From an uncultured Porphyromonadaceae bacterium (lineage in GTDB: Bacteria; Bacteroidota; Bacteroidia; Bacteroidales; Muribaculaceae): a DNA stretch of 64,000 nt. The stretch lies in contig CAJKRG010000004.1 in the NCBI GenBank assembly GCA_905202215.1, forward strand, positions 1 through 64,000. Reading direction: 5' to 3'. A program made the position numbers and the translations under genes. The notes under the pieces are model-generated. The model was not told the DNA's origin and searched no databases. It saw only the letters and a program-made list of their open reading frames with translations. This document shows positions 26,145 to 34,849 of this stretch, in pieces (positions within the stretch are counted from its first letter, which is position 1; every line of letters begins with the position of its first letter).

Positions 26145-27065
26145 ATGGAATACAACGATAATAAAGACACTTTAGGTGCACACACTCTTGAATATTACGA
26201 TCAATACGAAAGTACAATCTCCAATGGTGAGGCACGCATACCTATCTGTATCTGTGTCGACACCAGTTCGTCTATGAATTTTCTGATTAATGACAACTCG
26301 GAGGTTGAAGTTATAGAGGGCACGGAAAAAACAGAAGATGGAAATCGGGTACGTTCCGTACGCGCCAAGTATGATTGGGTTAAGCTGACGTCACGTATTG
26401 ATGAACTTAAGAAGGTGTTGGGAAAGATGATAGTCAAAATGCAGTCTAACGATCTTTTGCGTCGTTCAGCTGTCATTTGCATAGTCACTTTCGACAAATT
26501 TGCCAATTGTTTTTGTGAGTTCTCTGATATTAGCAAGGTCTCGCCAAATAGTCCTCGAAATATCAGTGTCGGGCGAGATTCTACGAATATGAGTAAAGGT
26601 CTCCGTATGTCCCTCGACAGGCTCGACCAACAGATTGCTCTTGGACATGAAGCCGGTAATGACAGCTATCGTCCGGTGTTGATATTTATGAGTGACGGTT
26701 CGCCTACAGACGGAGTTGATGCTGATAAGCTCCGCAGGGAGGTGCGACGTCGAGCTGACAATAATACTATTAAAGTAATTCCAATTGGTATTGGGCTTGG
26801 GTCGTATAATGATGCTCGCTTGTCATGGTTAAAGGATATGTCGCCCGACGGGAAGGTTTACAGAATGAATGTCGAGAGTGAGTTTGAGGAGGTGTTTGAT
26901 GCTATTACAACGCGAATACAGCGAACATCTCAAGTAATAGCGGTAGATGACATTGATACGAACATCGCTCATAACTCCGAAGAGGATGATAACGGAAGTG
27001 CCGACTCAACACGGTATGGGATTCAGACTCCGGAAGATGTGATAAGTGATTTCTTTAATTCATGA
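26145..27065 (+). CDS. VWA-domain protein (TerY-like)
   Basis: 306 residues, 6 nt after the pseudokinase gene. It is a von Willebrand A domain with a complete MIDAS metal site: DTSSS (Asp39, Ser41, Ser43), Thr147 in RDSTNMSKG, and Asp184 in SDGSPTDG. The layout matches TerY-type VWA proteins that accompany kinases and phosphatases in tellurium-resistance-like and defence clusters. There is no signal peptide, so it acts in the cytoplasm. The acidic, low-complexity C-terminus (about 270-306) has no recognised domain. It probably binds a partner through the metal site. Confidence 0.85.
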   Translation: MEYNDNKDTLGAHTLEYYDQYESTISNGEARIPICICVDTSSSMNFLINDNSEVEVIEGTEKTEDGNRVRSVRAKYDWVKLTSRIDELKKVLGKMIVKMQSNDLLRRSAVICIVTFDKFANCFCEFSDISKVSPNSPRNISVGRDSTNMSKGLRMSLDRLDQQIALGHEAGNDSYRPVLIFMSDGSPTDGVDADKLRREVRRRADNNTIKVIPIGIGLGSYNDARLSWLKDMSPDGKVYRMNVESEFEEVFDAITTRIQRTSQVIAVDDIDTNIAHNSEEDDNGSADSTRYGIQTPEDVISDFFNS

Positions 27066-27143
27066 TTGGCTAAGATCCGGTTTGACTGCGCGAACACTAA
27101 GCCTATGGTTGGTGTTTGAAATATAGCACTAAACTACTATATT

Positions 27144-27551
27144 ATGAGTTATAAAATCGAAGAAATCGAAGGCATCGGTCCCGCTTACGCCGAGAAGTTA
27201 CGTGGCGCAGGCATATCCACAACTGAGGATCTGCTTGAGAAATGTGCCACACGCAAGGGTCGTGAGTCTGTTGCCGAGGCTACGGATATCAGTGAGAAAC
27301 TGATCCTTAAATGGACGAATCATGCGGATCTTTTCCGTATCAAGGGTGTTGCAGGCCAGTTTGCCGAACTTCTTGAAGCTGCCGGTGTCGACACTGTTAA
27401 GGAATTCCGGCATCGTGTCGCCGCCAACCTCTATCCGCGTCTGGTAGAAGTTAACGAACAGCGCAATCTCTGCAATCGGGTGCCCTCCATGGCTGAGCTC
27501 GAAAAAATGATAGAGCAGGCCAAAGCTCTTGAACCCAAAATCAGCTATTAG
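27144..27551 (+). CDS. DUF4332 / helix-hairpin-helix protein
   Basis: 135 residues with two helix-hairpin-helix units: IEGIGPAYAEKLRGAGI and IKGVAGQFAELLEAAGV. These match DUF4332, a family related to nucleic-acid-binding HhH domains whose function is unknown. It lies 78 nt after the VWA gene, with its own likely RBS but no consensus promoter seen. It looks more like a conserved flanking gene than part of the TIR cassette. A strong hairpin follows. Confidence 0.8.
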   Translation: MSYKIEEIEGIGPAYAEKLRGAGISTTEDLLEKCATRKGRESVAEATDISEKLILKWTNHADLFRIKGVAGQFAELLEAAGVDTVKEFRHRVAANLYPRLVEVNEQRNLCNRVPSMAELEKMIEQAKALEPKISY

Positions 27552-27563
27552 AAAACTGAAAAA

Positions 27564-27600
27564 GCTCCGGATTATAGCCTGAAAATTTATAATCCGGGGC
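27564..27600. terminator. Bidirectional terminator between the DUF4332 gene and the aldo-keto reductase gene
   Basis: A 13-bp stem (27564-27576 with 27588-27600, one G-T pair) with an 11-nt loop is followed by a T-rich tail on the plus strand and A-rich sequence on the other side. It lies between two converging genes. Confidence 0.85.
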
Positions 27601-27613
27601 CTTTCTTATTTTC

Positions 27614-29008
27614 TTATATCGTGTTGCCGCGGAGATCGTCGGCGTATTCGGCTATTTTTTTGAGGCGCGTGGGTATAGGAATGCCTTGAGGACAATGCGA
27701 TACGCACGCGCCGCAGATTATGCATCTGTCGGCCTGACGCAGCCGCGGTATGGCGCGGTCATATCCGAATAGGAACCGCCGTCGTGCGGTGCGGTAGTTC
27801 GGATCGCCGCTGTCGCGCGGCACATTGCCTTCGTTGATACAGCGGTTGTAGTGGGCGAATATTCCGGGAATGTCGACTCCGTAAGGGCATGGCATGCAGT
27901 ATTTGCAGTCGGTGCAGGGCACATCGTCGTTCTGGAGTATTTCGAGTGCCATACGTTGCAGAAATGCATCCTCATCGGCATTTATAGGGTCCAGAGGCGA
28001 GTAGGTGTTCAGATTGTCCTGAAGGTGTTCCATGTAGGTCATTCCCGAAAGAACAGTGAGAATGCCTTCGGGCGTTCCGGCGTAGCGAAAAGCCCATGAG
28101 GCTATTGAATCGTCGGGACGTCGTTCTTTCATCTTGGCTGCCACGGGTTTCGGTGTCGAGGCAAGACGCCCGCCAAGTAGCGGTTCCATGATTACAACGG
28201 GTATGTTGCGACGGTGAAGCTCGTTATAGAGATATTCTGCGTCTGTATTGCGGGGGTTGATTTCTTTGGCGTGCCTCCAGTCTAAATAATTGAGCTGTAT
28301 CTGCGCGAAGTCCCAGTGAGCCTCGCCTCGATCCATCATAGCCAGAAGATGGTCGAATACTTCTATGTCGCCGTGATACGAAAATCCGAGATTACGTATG
28401 ACTCCTTTTTCTTTCTGCTCCTGAAGATATTTGAGAATTCCGTTGTCTTCATATCGTCCACGGTAAGCTTCCATTCCACCCATGCCGATACCGTGCAGCA
28501 GGAGATAGTCGATGTGGTCGGTCTGAAGATATTTCAGAGAGTTTTGAAACATCTCTATCGATTTCTCTCGCGGCCATGTGGATTCGGCGAAGTTCGACAG
28601 CTTTGTCGCTATGTAGTAGCTGTCGCGCGGATGTCGGCTGAGAGCTTTACCCATTGCTTCCTCTGAGCGCCCTTTGCAATATGCCGGCGATGTGTCGAAG
28701 TAGTTTATTCCATGGGCAAGAGCGTAATCAGTCAGTTCGTTGACAGCATCCTGATCGATCTCATCGTCGGTCTCGACGCCCGTTTTTAATTTCATGGTCG
28801 GCAGGCGCATGCATCCGTATCCGAGAATGCTGACACTGTCGCCTGTATTGTGGTTCAGGCGACGTGTCATTTCATGAGGCTGTTCTTTTTTGCTGTCGGT
28901 TGCCTCCGACGGACGCACGCCACAGGCCGCAAGAGCTCCGGCTACTGAAAATATGCCGGCATTGCGGAGAAAACGTCGCCTGCTTATGTCGAATTGTTCG
29001 TTGCTCAT
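27614..29008 (-). CDS. Aldo/keto reductase with C-terminal 4Fe-4S ferredoxin domain and Tat-type signal
   Basis: 464 residues. The N-terminus has a twin-arginine signal (SRRRFLRNAG) ending in a lipoprotein-like AACG. The aldo-keto reductase barrel follows (YGCMRLP, later NYFDTSPAYCKG with the catalytic Tyr and the conserved Asp). Two 4Fe-4S motifs close the protein: CTDCKYCMPCPYG and CIICGACVSHCPQG. Such proteins are exported redox enzymes. It is the third gene of an operon: it follows the polyferredoxin gene with a 4-nt ATGA overlap. The substrate is unknown. Confidence 0.85.
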   Translation of the reverse strand: MSNEQFDISRRRFLRNAGIFSVAGALAACGVRPSEATDSKKEQPHEMTRRLNHNTGDSVSILGYGCMRLPTMKLKTGVETDDEIDQDAVNELTDYALAHGINYFDTSPAYCKGRSEEAMGKALSRHPRDSYYIATKLSNFAESTWPREKSIEMFQNSLKYLQTDHIDYLLLHGIGMGGMEAYRGRYEDNGILKYLQEQKEKGVIRNLGFSYHGDIEVFDHLLAMMDRGEAHWDFAQIQLNYLDWRHAKEINPRNTDAEYLYNELHRRNIPVVIMEPLLGGRLASTPKPVAAKMKERRPDDSIASWAFRYAGTPEGILTVLSGMTYMEHLQDNLNTYSPLDPINADEDAFLQRMALEILQNDDVPCTDCKYCMPCPYGVDIPGIFAHYNRCINEGNVPRDSGDPNYRTARRRFLFGYDRAIPRLRQADRCIICGACVSHCPQGIPIPTRLKKIAEYADDLRGNTI

Positions 29009-30531
29009 ATTGTGGTGTGTACTTTAAGACCTTCGACGTGGATTGCAGCAGTTTCAGCTGAAATCTGCCCTGCGGCCCCGGAGGGACAGTGATATTCGCA
29101 TGAGCCGCAGCCTATGCAACGGCTTTCGTCAACGGCAGGACGCTTGTTGCCTGATTCGGTTTTGACCATAGTGATGGCATCGGCAGGGCAGTGTCGTGCG
29201 CAGTTGCCACAATGCTGTCCGTATGCGGCTGAAATGCATAAATCCGGATTAACAACGGCAGTACCGATCTTGATGGTGGTTTTTTCTTCGACATCAATCG
29301 GTCTGATAGCTCCGGCCGGACATACGTCGGCGCAGGCTGTACATTCCGGTCGGCAGTATCCTTCGGTAAATACCATTACCGGCTGCATGAAGTTGCTGAG
29401 ATCTGTCGACGGTTTCAGAACGCCGTTAGGACATGCGCTGATACATAGCTGGCATGCTGTGCAGTGACTGCGCAGGTGGACGACACTTATAGCACCCGCA
29501 GGAACGGCGGCTGCCGAGCCTGCCACTCTTTTCTTCTGCCGGAGAGGTGCCAAACCACCGTCTGTGGCCTTGTCGGCGGCTTTCATGGCGAGCGAACCGG
29601 CTACAATGGTCGAACCTACCAGGAATGCACGGCGAGTCGTGTCGGTTTTAACGGTGTCGGAGATTGGTTTCTTACGTTTGTAAGAGAATGATATGGCGTG
29701 CTGCGAACAAGCACCGATGCAATCCATACATGTCACACATCGGCTTAGGTCTACCAGATGGTTCTTGGTGTCGATACACTCGGACTTGCATTTGCGGCCG
29801 CATGAGCCGCATCGGTTACAACGATCGGTATCGATAGTCACGCGGAAAAGGGCGTGTCGCGACAGAAAACCGAGGATAGTGCCAACAGGACATACTTTGT
29901 TGCAGTATGCCCGTCCGCCGGTCGATGCCATGGCCGTTGTGACGATAAATGTGATTATCGCTACGGTGAAAACACCTATGTTGAATGCCGCGGCTGCCGG
30001 ATAGCTGTCGATTATATAATGGCCATGGTCTGCGGCACTGTCGGCAGCGGCAGAAGCTCCTGCACGCCATATAGGTACGGCGAATTGTCCGGCCATGCGG
30101 CCGAATGCGCTGTATGGGTCGAGAATACCTGCGAATGATGTCGCTATAACACCGAAGAGTCCCAGAATCAGCAGTACGGCGAATACGATCAGAAATCCGA
30201 GTCGAAGTTTGGTCTCCGCTTTTTTAAAACGGAAAAGCCCAAGCCTGCGCTTCTTTTTTGATGAAAATATGTGTCGGATTTTGTTGACAATGTCCTGATA
30301 TATACCAAGTGGGCAGATGATAGAGCAGTAAACGCGCCCTGCAAGTAATGTCAAGACTACTAATATGGTTAATGCTACTACATTAAGAGCCAGTAATGCC
30401 GGTACAAGCTGTATTTTGGGCAGCCATGAGAAATATTCGGCTGCCATACCTGTAAAGTCGACGAATACAAGAAATATGGCTGTAATAGAGAGTATAGCCA
30501 ATATCGTCCGGAGAGATTTCAGAAATCTCAT
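29005..30531 (-). CDS. Membrane polyferredoxin (NapH/CcoG-like 4Fe-4S protein)
   Basis: 508 residues. The N-terminal half has about five membrane segments with NapH-like cysteine pairs (CSIICPLG and CNKVCPVG). Cytoplasm- or periplasm-facing ferredoxin motifs follow, for example CNRCGSCGRKC, CVTCMDC, CTACQLC and CIGCGSCEYHC, with two or three further clusters. The middle has a Tat-like TRRAFLVG stretch between the domains. It probably passes electrons across the inner membrane to the reductase encoded next. The exact number of clusters and the direction of flow are inference. Confidence 0.85.
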   Translation of the reverse strand: MRFLKSLRTILAILSITAIFLVFVDFTGMAAEYFSWLPKIQLVPALLALNVVALTILVVLTLLAGRVYCSIICPLGIYQDIVNKIRHIFSSKKKRRLGLFRFKKAETKLRLGFLIVFAVLLILGLFGVIATSFAGILDPYSAFGRMAGQFAVPIWRAGASAAADSAADHGHYIIDSYPAAAAFNIGVFTVAIITFIVTTAMASTGGRAYCNKVCPVGTILGFLSRHALFRVTIDTDRCNRCGSCGRKCKSECIDTKNHLVDLSRCVTCMDCIGACSQHAISFSYKRKKPISDTVKTDTTRRAFLVGSTIVAGSLAMKAADKATDGGLAPLRQKKRVAGSAAAVPAGAISVVHLRSHCTACQLCISACPNGVLKPSTDLSNFMQPVMVFTEGYCRPECTACADVCPAGAIRPIDVEEKTTIKIGTAVVNPDLCISAAYGQHCGNCARHCPADAITMVKTESGNKRPAVDESRCIGCGSCEYHCPSGAAGQISAETAAIHVEGLKVHTTI

Positions 30532-31247
30532 AGGCTGAAGTTATATCCGACGGTAAGGGCGACATTGTTGTCGTGGTATTTGGCCCCATTGACATGGTTG
30601 AGCATATTGCACATTCCTACGGTTCCGCTGAGCTGGAGGACAAAGCGGTTGAATTCGGCGCCAATACCGAATTTCCAGCCGATGTCGAATCTGTTGAGGA
30701 AACCTTCGCTGCCGTATACGTTCGCACTGTCGCTGTCGTCCATTCCGTTATATTTTACTGTGGCGTGAGCTCGTCCTGTCACACCTGCCGAAAGTACCGG
30801 ACCGGTGAATGCTGAAAGTGAGAACTGGCTGAAGTCGACGCGATAGCCAACCTGAAACGGAATGCGAAATCCGAATCTGCGTATCGATACCGAGACGTCA
30901 GATCCCTCCGGAAGTTCCTCGGAATCTCCAAGCGTTTCTACGTCAAATCCCATTGTATTGTAATAGATGCTGAGACCCGGTTCGAAATATAAATTTTTCC
31001 AAAGCGGAATATTGTATACAGCTCCGAGATCAAAGCCGGCCCCATTGTCGAACATCGGTATGGAGAGCGAACTTCCCGTATCTCCTATATTGGATATCTT
31101 CCAATTGGAGGGACATGATATGTCAAGCCCGAGCCGGATACCGAGGAAGGGCTGGTTGTTGTCTGATTCGAAAGATATGTCCTGTGCTTTTACTGAAAAA
31201 GAACATGCGGCAATAAGAATGCCGAATAGTAAAGCGAGTTTTTTCAT
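30528..31247 (-). CDS. Outer-membrane beta-barrel protein, first gene of a redox operon
   Basis: 239 residues with a signal peptide ending at VKAQ. The sequence has the alternating strands and aromatic C-terminal end (VGYNFSL) of small Bacteroidetes outer-membrane barrels (PF13568-like). Its stop overlaps the start of the polyferredoxin gene (ATGA), which is unusual for an outer-membrane protein and a cytoplasmic-membrane redox gene. A consensus promoter lies upstream. Its role in the operon is unknown. Confidence 0.8.
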   Translation of the reverse strand: MKKLALLFGILIAACSFSVKAQDISFESDNNQPFLGIRLGLDISCPSNWKISNIGDTGSSLSIPMFDNGAGFDLGAVYNIPLWKNLYFEPGLSIYYNTMGFDVETLGDSEELPEGSDVSVSIRRFGFRIPFQVGYRVDFSQFSLSAFTGPVLSAGVTGRAHATVKYNGMDDSDSANVYGSEGFLNRFDIGWKFGIGAEFNRFVLQLSGTVGMCNMLNHVNGAKYHDNNVALTVGYNFSL

Positions 31248-31318
31248 TGCGTGATTTGTGTAGGATGAAAAATGTGTTTAGAACCTATTGATATATGCAA
31301 ATCCGACAGGAGAGCATG

Positions 31319-31349
31319 CAAAAATACGAAAAATGCAGTTTGTGCCAAA
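31319..31349 (-). promoter_or_regulatory. Promoter of the outer-membrane barrel / polyferredoxin / reductase operon
   Basis: On the minus strand, TTTG (31349-31346), 19 nt, then TATTTTTG (31326-31319). Start site near 31312. Confidence 0.75.
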
Positions 31350-31389
31350 GCCGCTGTTGGAAAATTTTCGTCGTTTATGGAATTTTTAT

Positions 31390-31397
31390 TATTTTTG
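31390..31397 (+). promoter_or_regulatory. Minus-7 box of the DUF349 gene
   Basis: TATTTTTG matches TAnnTTTG, with TTTC (31366-31369) at 20-nt spacing as a weak partner. It lies inside the upstream-extended frame, so the DUF349 gene starts at 31446, not 31272. Confidence 0.6.
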
Positions 31398-31445
31398 GGG
31401 CGAGAATCCTTGATTCTCGCCAACAACCATCTTATTAACACAATT

Positions 31446-33305
31446 ATGGACATGCTTGATCCCACCCTGACACCTGAAGAACAGCGTCAGGACCAATCCG
31501 TGAACGAAGCGCCGGCCGAAGCCGCCGCAATCCCCGCCGAAGAGGCTGCCGCACCTCAGCCCGAAGCCGAGTTTGAGGTAGAAGAAATCATGACAGAAGG
31601 TGAAGAACTCGCCGAAGCAGACACTGCCGATACAGCCGAAAAAGTCCTCGAGGCTGCCGAAGCAATGCTTGCTCTCGATGGGTCTGCGTTTGCAACCGAC
31701 GACATCCGCCGTCTGCGCCAACGTTTCAGCATGCTCCATAAGCAGGAAGAAACATCTGAAGAAGATGCCGAGGCTAAAGCTCCGGAAGTAGATCCTGTTG
31801 CCGCCCGTTTTGTCGAGGTCATCGAACAATTACGAGCTAAAAAGGCTGAGTGGACGGCCGCGGAAGAAGCTCGTCGTGCAGCCAATCTGGAACGTAAGAA
31901 TGCCATAATCGCTGAAATTATAGCGCTTGCCGAAGATACCGATAATGTAAACCGGACATTCCCACGCTATCGTGAACTGCAGGATGAGTTCAACGCCATC
32001 GGAGATGTTGATCCGACAGAGGATACTGCTGTATGGAAACGTTTTCAGGAAGCACGCGAGCGATATTCCGATAATCTCAAAATCAACAAGGAACTCCGCG
32101 ACTATGATTTCAAGAAGAATCTTGCCGAAAAAGAAGTGCTCCTTGCCGAGGCCAGAGGCCTGACAGCAGAAGACGATGTTATCGCGGCCTATCGCCGCCT
32201 GCAGGATCTCCATAACAAATGGCGCCAGATCGGTCCTGTTGCCAAGGAACTACGCGACGAGATCTGGAATAACTTCCGCGATGCTTCCGCAGAGGTGAAT
32301 AAGCGCTATCAGGCTTTTTTTGAAGCCCGTAAAGCCCGTGAGGCTGAAAACGAAGCAGCCAAAACCGCCCTCTGCGAACGTCTCGAAACGCTTGATTACA
32401 GCGGTCTCAAGACTTTTGCCGCATGGGAGGAAATGACCCGTACAATCATAGGCCTTCAGGAAGAGTGGCGTACTCTCGGCTACGCTTCCAAGAAGATGAA
32501 CCGTTCGCTTTTTGCACGTTTCCGCAAAGGGTGCGACGCTTTTTTTGCAGCTAAAGCTGAATTCTATCGTACTACGCGCGACGAGCTCGCCAATAATCTT
32601 GCCCACAAACAGCGTCTTGCCGACGAGGCCGAGGCTCTGAAAGAAAGTTCCGACTGGCGTACTGCCACCGAGCGTTTCGTCGCTATGCAGAAAGAATGGA
32701 AGACTATCGGCGCTATCCCTAAAAAATATTCGGATGCACTCTGGAAACGTTTCACCGAAGCTTGCGACTATTTCTTTGATCGCAAGAAGAAAGCTGGTTC
32801 CGGCACTCGTCAGGTAGAAGCTGCCAATCTCAAGGCCAAGCGAGAGATAATAGGTCTGCTCGAGGCTCTTATGGCTGACGGTACAGAGAAAGATACTGCG
32901 ATCAGTGAGTTGAAAGAGCTGCAGAAACGTTGGCAGGGAATCGGTCATGTGCCTTTCCGCGAAAAAGACAAACTATATGAAGCTTATCGTTCGGCTGTAG
33001 AGGCAGTCCGTTCGCATTTCGCAATAGCCGAGAGCCGTGCGCGCCGCGACCGTTTCGAGGCTTCCGTACAGCAGCTCGAAGGCGACAGCGACAAGCTCTA
33101 TCGCGAACGCGAACGTCTCGTTCGTGCTCTCGAAGGACGTCGTAACGAGCTCCGCACCTATGAAAACAATCTCGGCTTCCTGCAGAGCAAGTCGAAATCA
33201 GGCGATTCTCTTGTTCGTGATATGAGTCGCCGCATAGAGCGCCTGAAAACAGATATCGCCGAGATTCAGGATAAAATAAGACTGGTTGACGAAAAATTGT
33301 CATGA
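31446..33305 (+). CDS. DUF349-domain coiled protein
   Basis: About 619 residues. After an acidic, alanine-rich N-terminus (EAPAEAAAIPAEEAAAPQ) come at least five repeated units of about 70-80 residues, recognisable by W-x-x-I-G (KWRQIGPVAKE, RWQGIGHVP, EWKTIGAIPKK). This is DUF349, a widespread Bacteroidetes family of unknown role, with a helical C-terminus. The ATG at 31446 is chosen because the only good promoter box lies between it and the upstream ATG. Confidence 0.85.
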   Translation: MDMLDPTLTPEEQRQDQSVNEAPAEAAAIPAEEAAAPQPEAEFEVEEIMTEGEELAEADTADTAEKVLEAAEAMLALDGSAFATDDIRRLRQRFSMLHKQEETSEEDAEAKAPEVDPVAARFVEVIEQLRAKKAEWTAAEEARRAANLERKNAIIAEIIALAEDTDNVNRTFPRYRELQDEFNAIGDVDPTEDTAVWKRFQEARERYSDNLKINKELRDYDFKKNLAEKEVLLAEARGLTAEDDVIAAYRRLQDLHNKWRQIGPVAKELRDEIWNNFRDASAEVNKRYQAFFEARKAREAENEAAKTALCERLETLDYSGLKTFAAWEEMTRTIIGLQEEWRTLGYASKKMNRSLFARFRKGCDAFFAAKAEFYRTTRDELANNLAHKQRLADEAEALKESSDWRTATERFVAMQKEWKTIGAIPKKYSDALWKRFTEACDYFFDRKKKAGSGTRQVEAANLKAKREIIGLLEALMADGTEKDTAISELKELQKRWQGIGHVPFREKDKLYEAYRSAVEAVRSHFAIAESRARRDRFEASVQQLEGDSDKLYRERERLVRALEGRRNELRTYENNLGFLQSKSKSGDSLVRDMSRRIERLKTDIAEIQDKIRLVDEKLS

Positions 33306-33352
33306 CAGATCGTCCCGTCCTACAGACGGTATGACGGAAATATGCCTATGAA

Positions 33353-33395
33353 GATGTTGCGATGCCTTAAGGTTTTCAAGAGGTGTCGCGACATC
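33353..33395 (+). terminator. Imperfect hairpin after the DUF349 gene
   Basis: Arms of 14 nt (33353-33366 and 33382-33395) pair at 11 positions plus wobble pairs, with a 15-nt loop. It lies between the DUF349 gene and the sugar-phosphate transferase gene. A few T residues follow. It may be a terminator or a leader structure; evidence is moderate. Confidence 0.4.
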
Positions 33396-33442
33396 TCCGC
33401 CTTTTCAGTATTGTAGATACTTTTGCCTGAAATGCATTGCAA

Positions 33443-34840
33443 ATGTCGCGAAATGACCGTATAATCGAGACCGGCCGTATAATATCATTGATATTCAATA
33501 TCGGTTGTGTCATCGTCATAAATCTCGCTTTCTTCCTTTTAACCCTTCAGCCGGATATGGCCGGGGTAAATGTGTCGTATCTGCGGGAAATGTGGGTACT
33601 GGTCAATGTCAGTGCTGTTCCGGCGTTGGCAATGGGTAATATGGGACGACATGAGCAGCGCGCCATGTTGCTCGATAAAGTTGTCAAGACTACGCTTCTG
33701 GCCGTAGTGGTGCATGCGTTGTTCCTGCTATCTCTCACGACATTCCTGCATCTCGACGATATGAGGATACGCGACTATGTATTCTTCTATGCATTGATGC
33801 TTGTCGGTCTGCTTATAATAAGGGTGGCAGGTGCTTATGCGCTTAAGGAATACCGGCGCAGGGGGTATAATTATACGCGGGTCGTTATCGTCGGTTCGGG
33901 TGCGAACGGCGAACGTCTGGCAGCCTCTCTTATGAATGATTCTGGTTTCGGTTATAAGATACTTGGTTTTTTTGACGATATTGCCTCTGTTTCTCCGTCG
34001 GTCAAGAAGGATATTTATCCGATTTCGTCTCTGAGGAAATTTGTTGCTGAAAATGATGTGCGTCAGATTTTTTATACTCTTTCAGGTCAGAACGATATCC
34101 TTAAGGAAGTGATAAGAATTGCTGATGACAATTGTGTTGAGTTTTACTATGTGCCTCAGATTCCGCGTACTCTCGCACGTAATTTCGAGTTGCATAGCGT
34201 CGGGCATATTCCTGTTCTGTCCATACGCCATAATCCGCTGAAAAGTACTGTCAACAGGATCGTGAAACGCACGTTCGATCTTGTTGTGTCATCATTGTTC
34301 CTGTGTATATATCCTTTAATATATATACCTGTTGCCATCGGCATAAAGGCTGGTTCGCCGGGTCCGGTATATTTCAAACAGGAGCGTACAGGTTATCTGG
34401 GTCGCTCATTCAAATGTCTTAAATTCCGGACTATGAAGGTTAATGCAACTTCCGACAGTTGTCAGGCCACAAAGAACGATCCCCGCAAGACCCGTCTTGG
34501 AGAGTTTCTGCGTCATTCGTCGATCGACGAACTTCCGCAATTTATCAATGTATGGCGCGGCGACATGTCTATAGTAGGTCCCCGACCGCATATGCTTATG
34601 CATACAGAGCAGTATGCCGAGCTGATAGACCGCTATATGCTCCGGCATGCGGTAAAGCCGGGTATAACAGGATGGGCTCAGGTCAACGGTTACAGAGGGC
34701 CGACTGACGAATTGTGGAAGATGGAAAGGAGAGTAGAGTACGATGTATGGTATATCGAGAACTGGAGTCTGCTGCTGGATATGAAGATAATGGTCCGTAC
34801 TGTTATCAATGCTTTCCGTTCTGATGAAAATGCTTTCTGA
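33443..34840 (+). CDS. Undecaprenyl-phosphate sugar phosphotransferase (WcaJ-like)
   Basis: About 465 residues. Four or five membrane helices and a Rossmann-like domain with VVIVGSGANGERLAASL occupy the N-terminal half. The C-terminal bacterial sugar-transferase domain carries KRTFDLVVSS, FKQERTGYLGR, LKFRTM, SSIDELPQ and VGPRPH, then GITGWAQVNGYRG. Such enzymes start surface polysaccharide repeat synthesis by moving a sugar-1-phosphate to undecaprenyl phosphate. The first ATG (33443) is used; a TTG lies two codons upstream. A TACTTTTG box sits at 33418-33425. The sugar cannot be read from the sequence. Confidence 0.85.
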   Translation: MSRNDRIIETGRIISLIFNIGCVIVINLAFFLLTLQPDMAGVNVSYLREMWVLVNVSAVPALAMGNMGRHEQRAMLLDKVVKTTLLAVVVHALFLLSLTTFLHLDDMRIRDYVFFYALMLVGLLIIRVAGAYALKEYRRRGYNYTRVVIVGSGANGERLAASLMNDSGFGYKILGFFDDIASVSPSVKKDIYPISSLRKFVAENDVRQIFYTLSGQNDILKEVIRIADDNCVEFYYVPQIPRTLARNFELHSVGHIPVLSIRHNPLKSTVNRIVKRTFDLVVSSLFLCIYPLIYIPVAIGIKAGSPGPVYFKQERTGYLGRSFKCLKFRTMKVNATSDSCQATKNDPRKTRLGEFLRHSSIDELPQFINVWRGDMSIVGPRPHMLMHTEQYAELIDRYMLRHAVKPGITGWAQVNGYRGPTDELWKMERRVEYDVWYIENWSLLLDMKIMVRTVINAFRSDENAF

Positions 34841-34849
34841 TTCCGGCTC

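Noticed and set aside
27144..27551. DUF4332 protein as a fourth member of the TIR cassette
   Set aside because: It is separated by 78 nt, and looks like a conserved chromosomal gene; included only as a neighbour.
31272..31445. Upstream extension of the DUF349 protein
   Set aside because: The promoter boxes of both neighbouring genes lie in this stretch, and its encoded residues look unlike protein sequence of the family.
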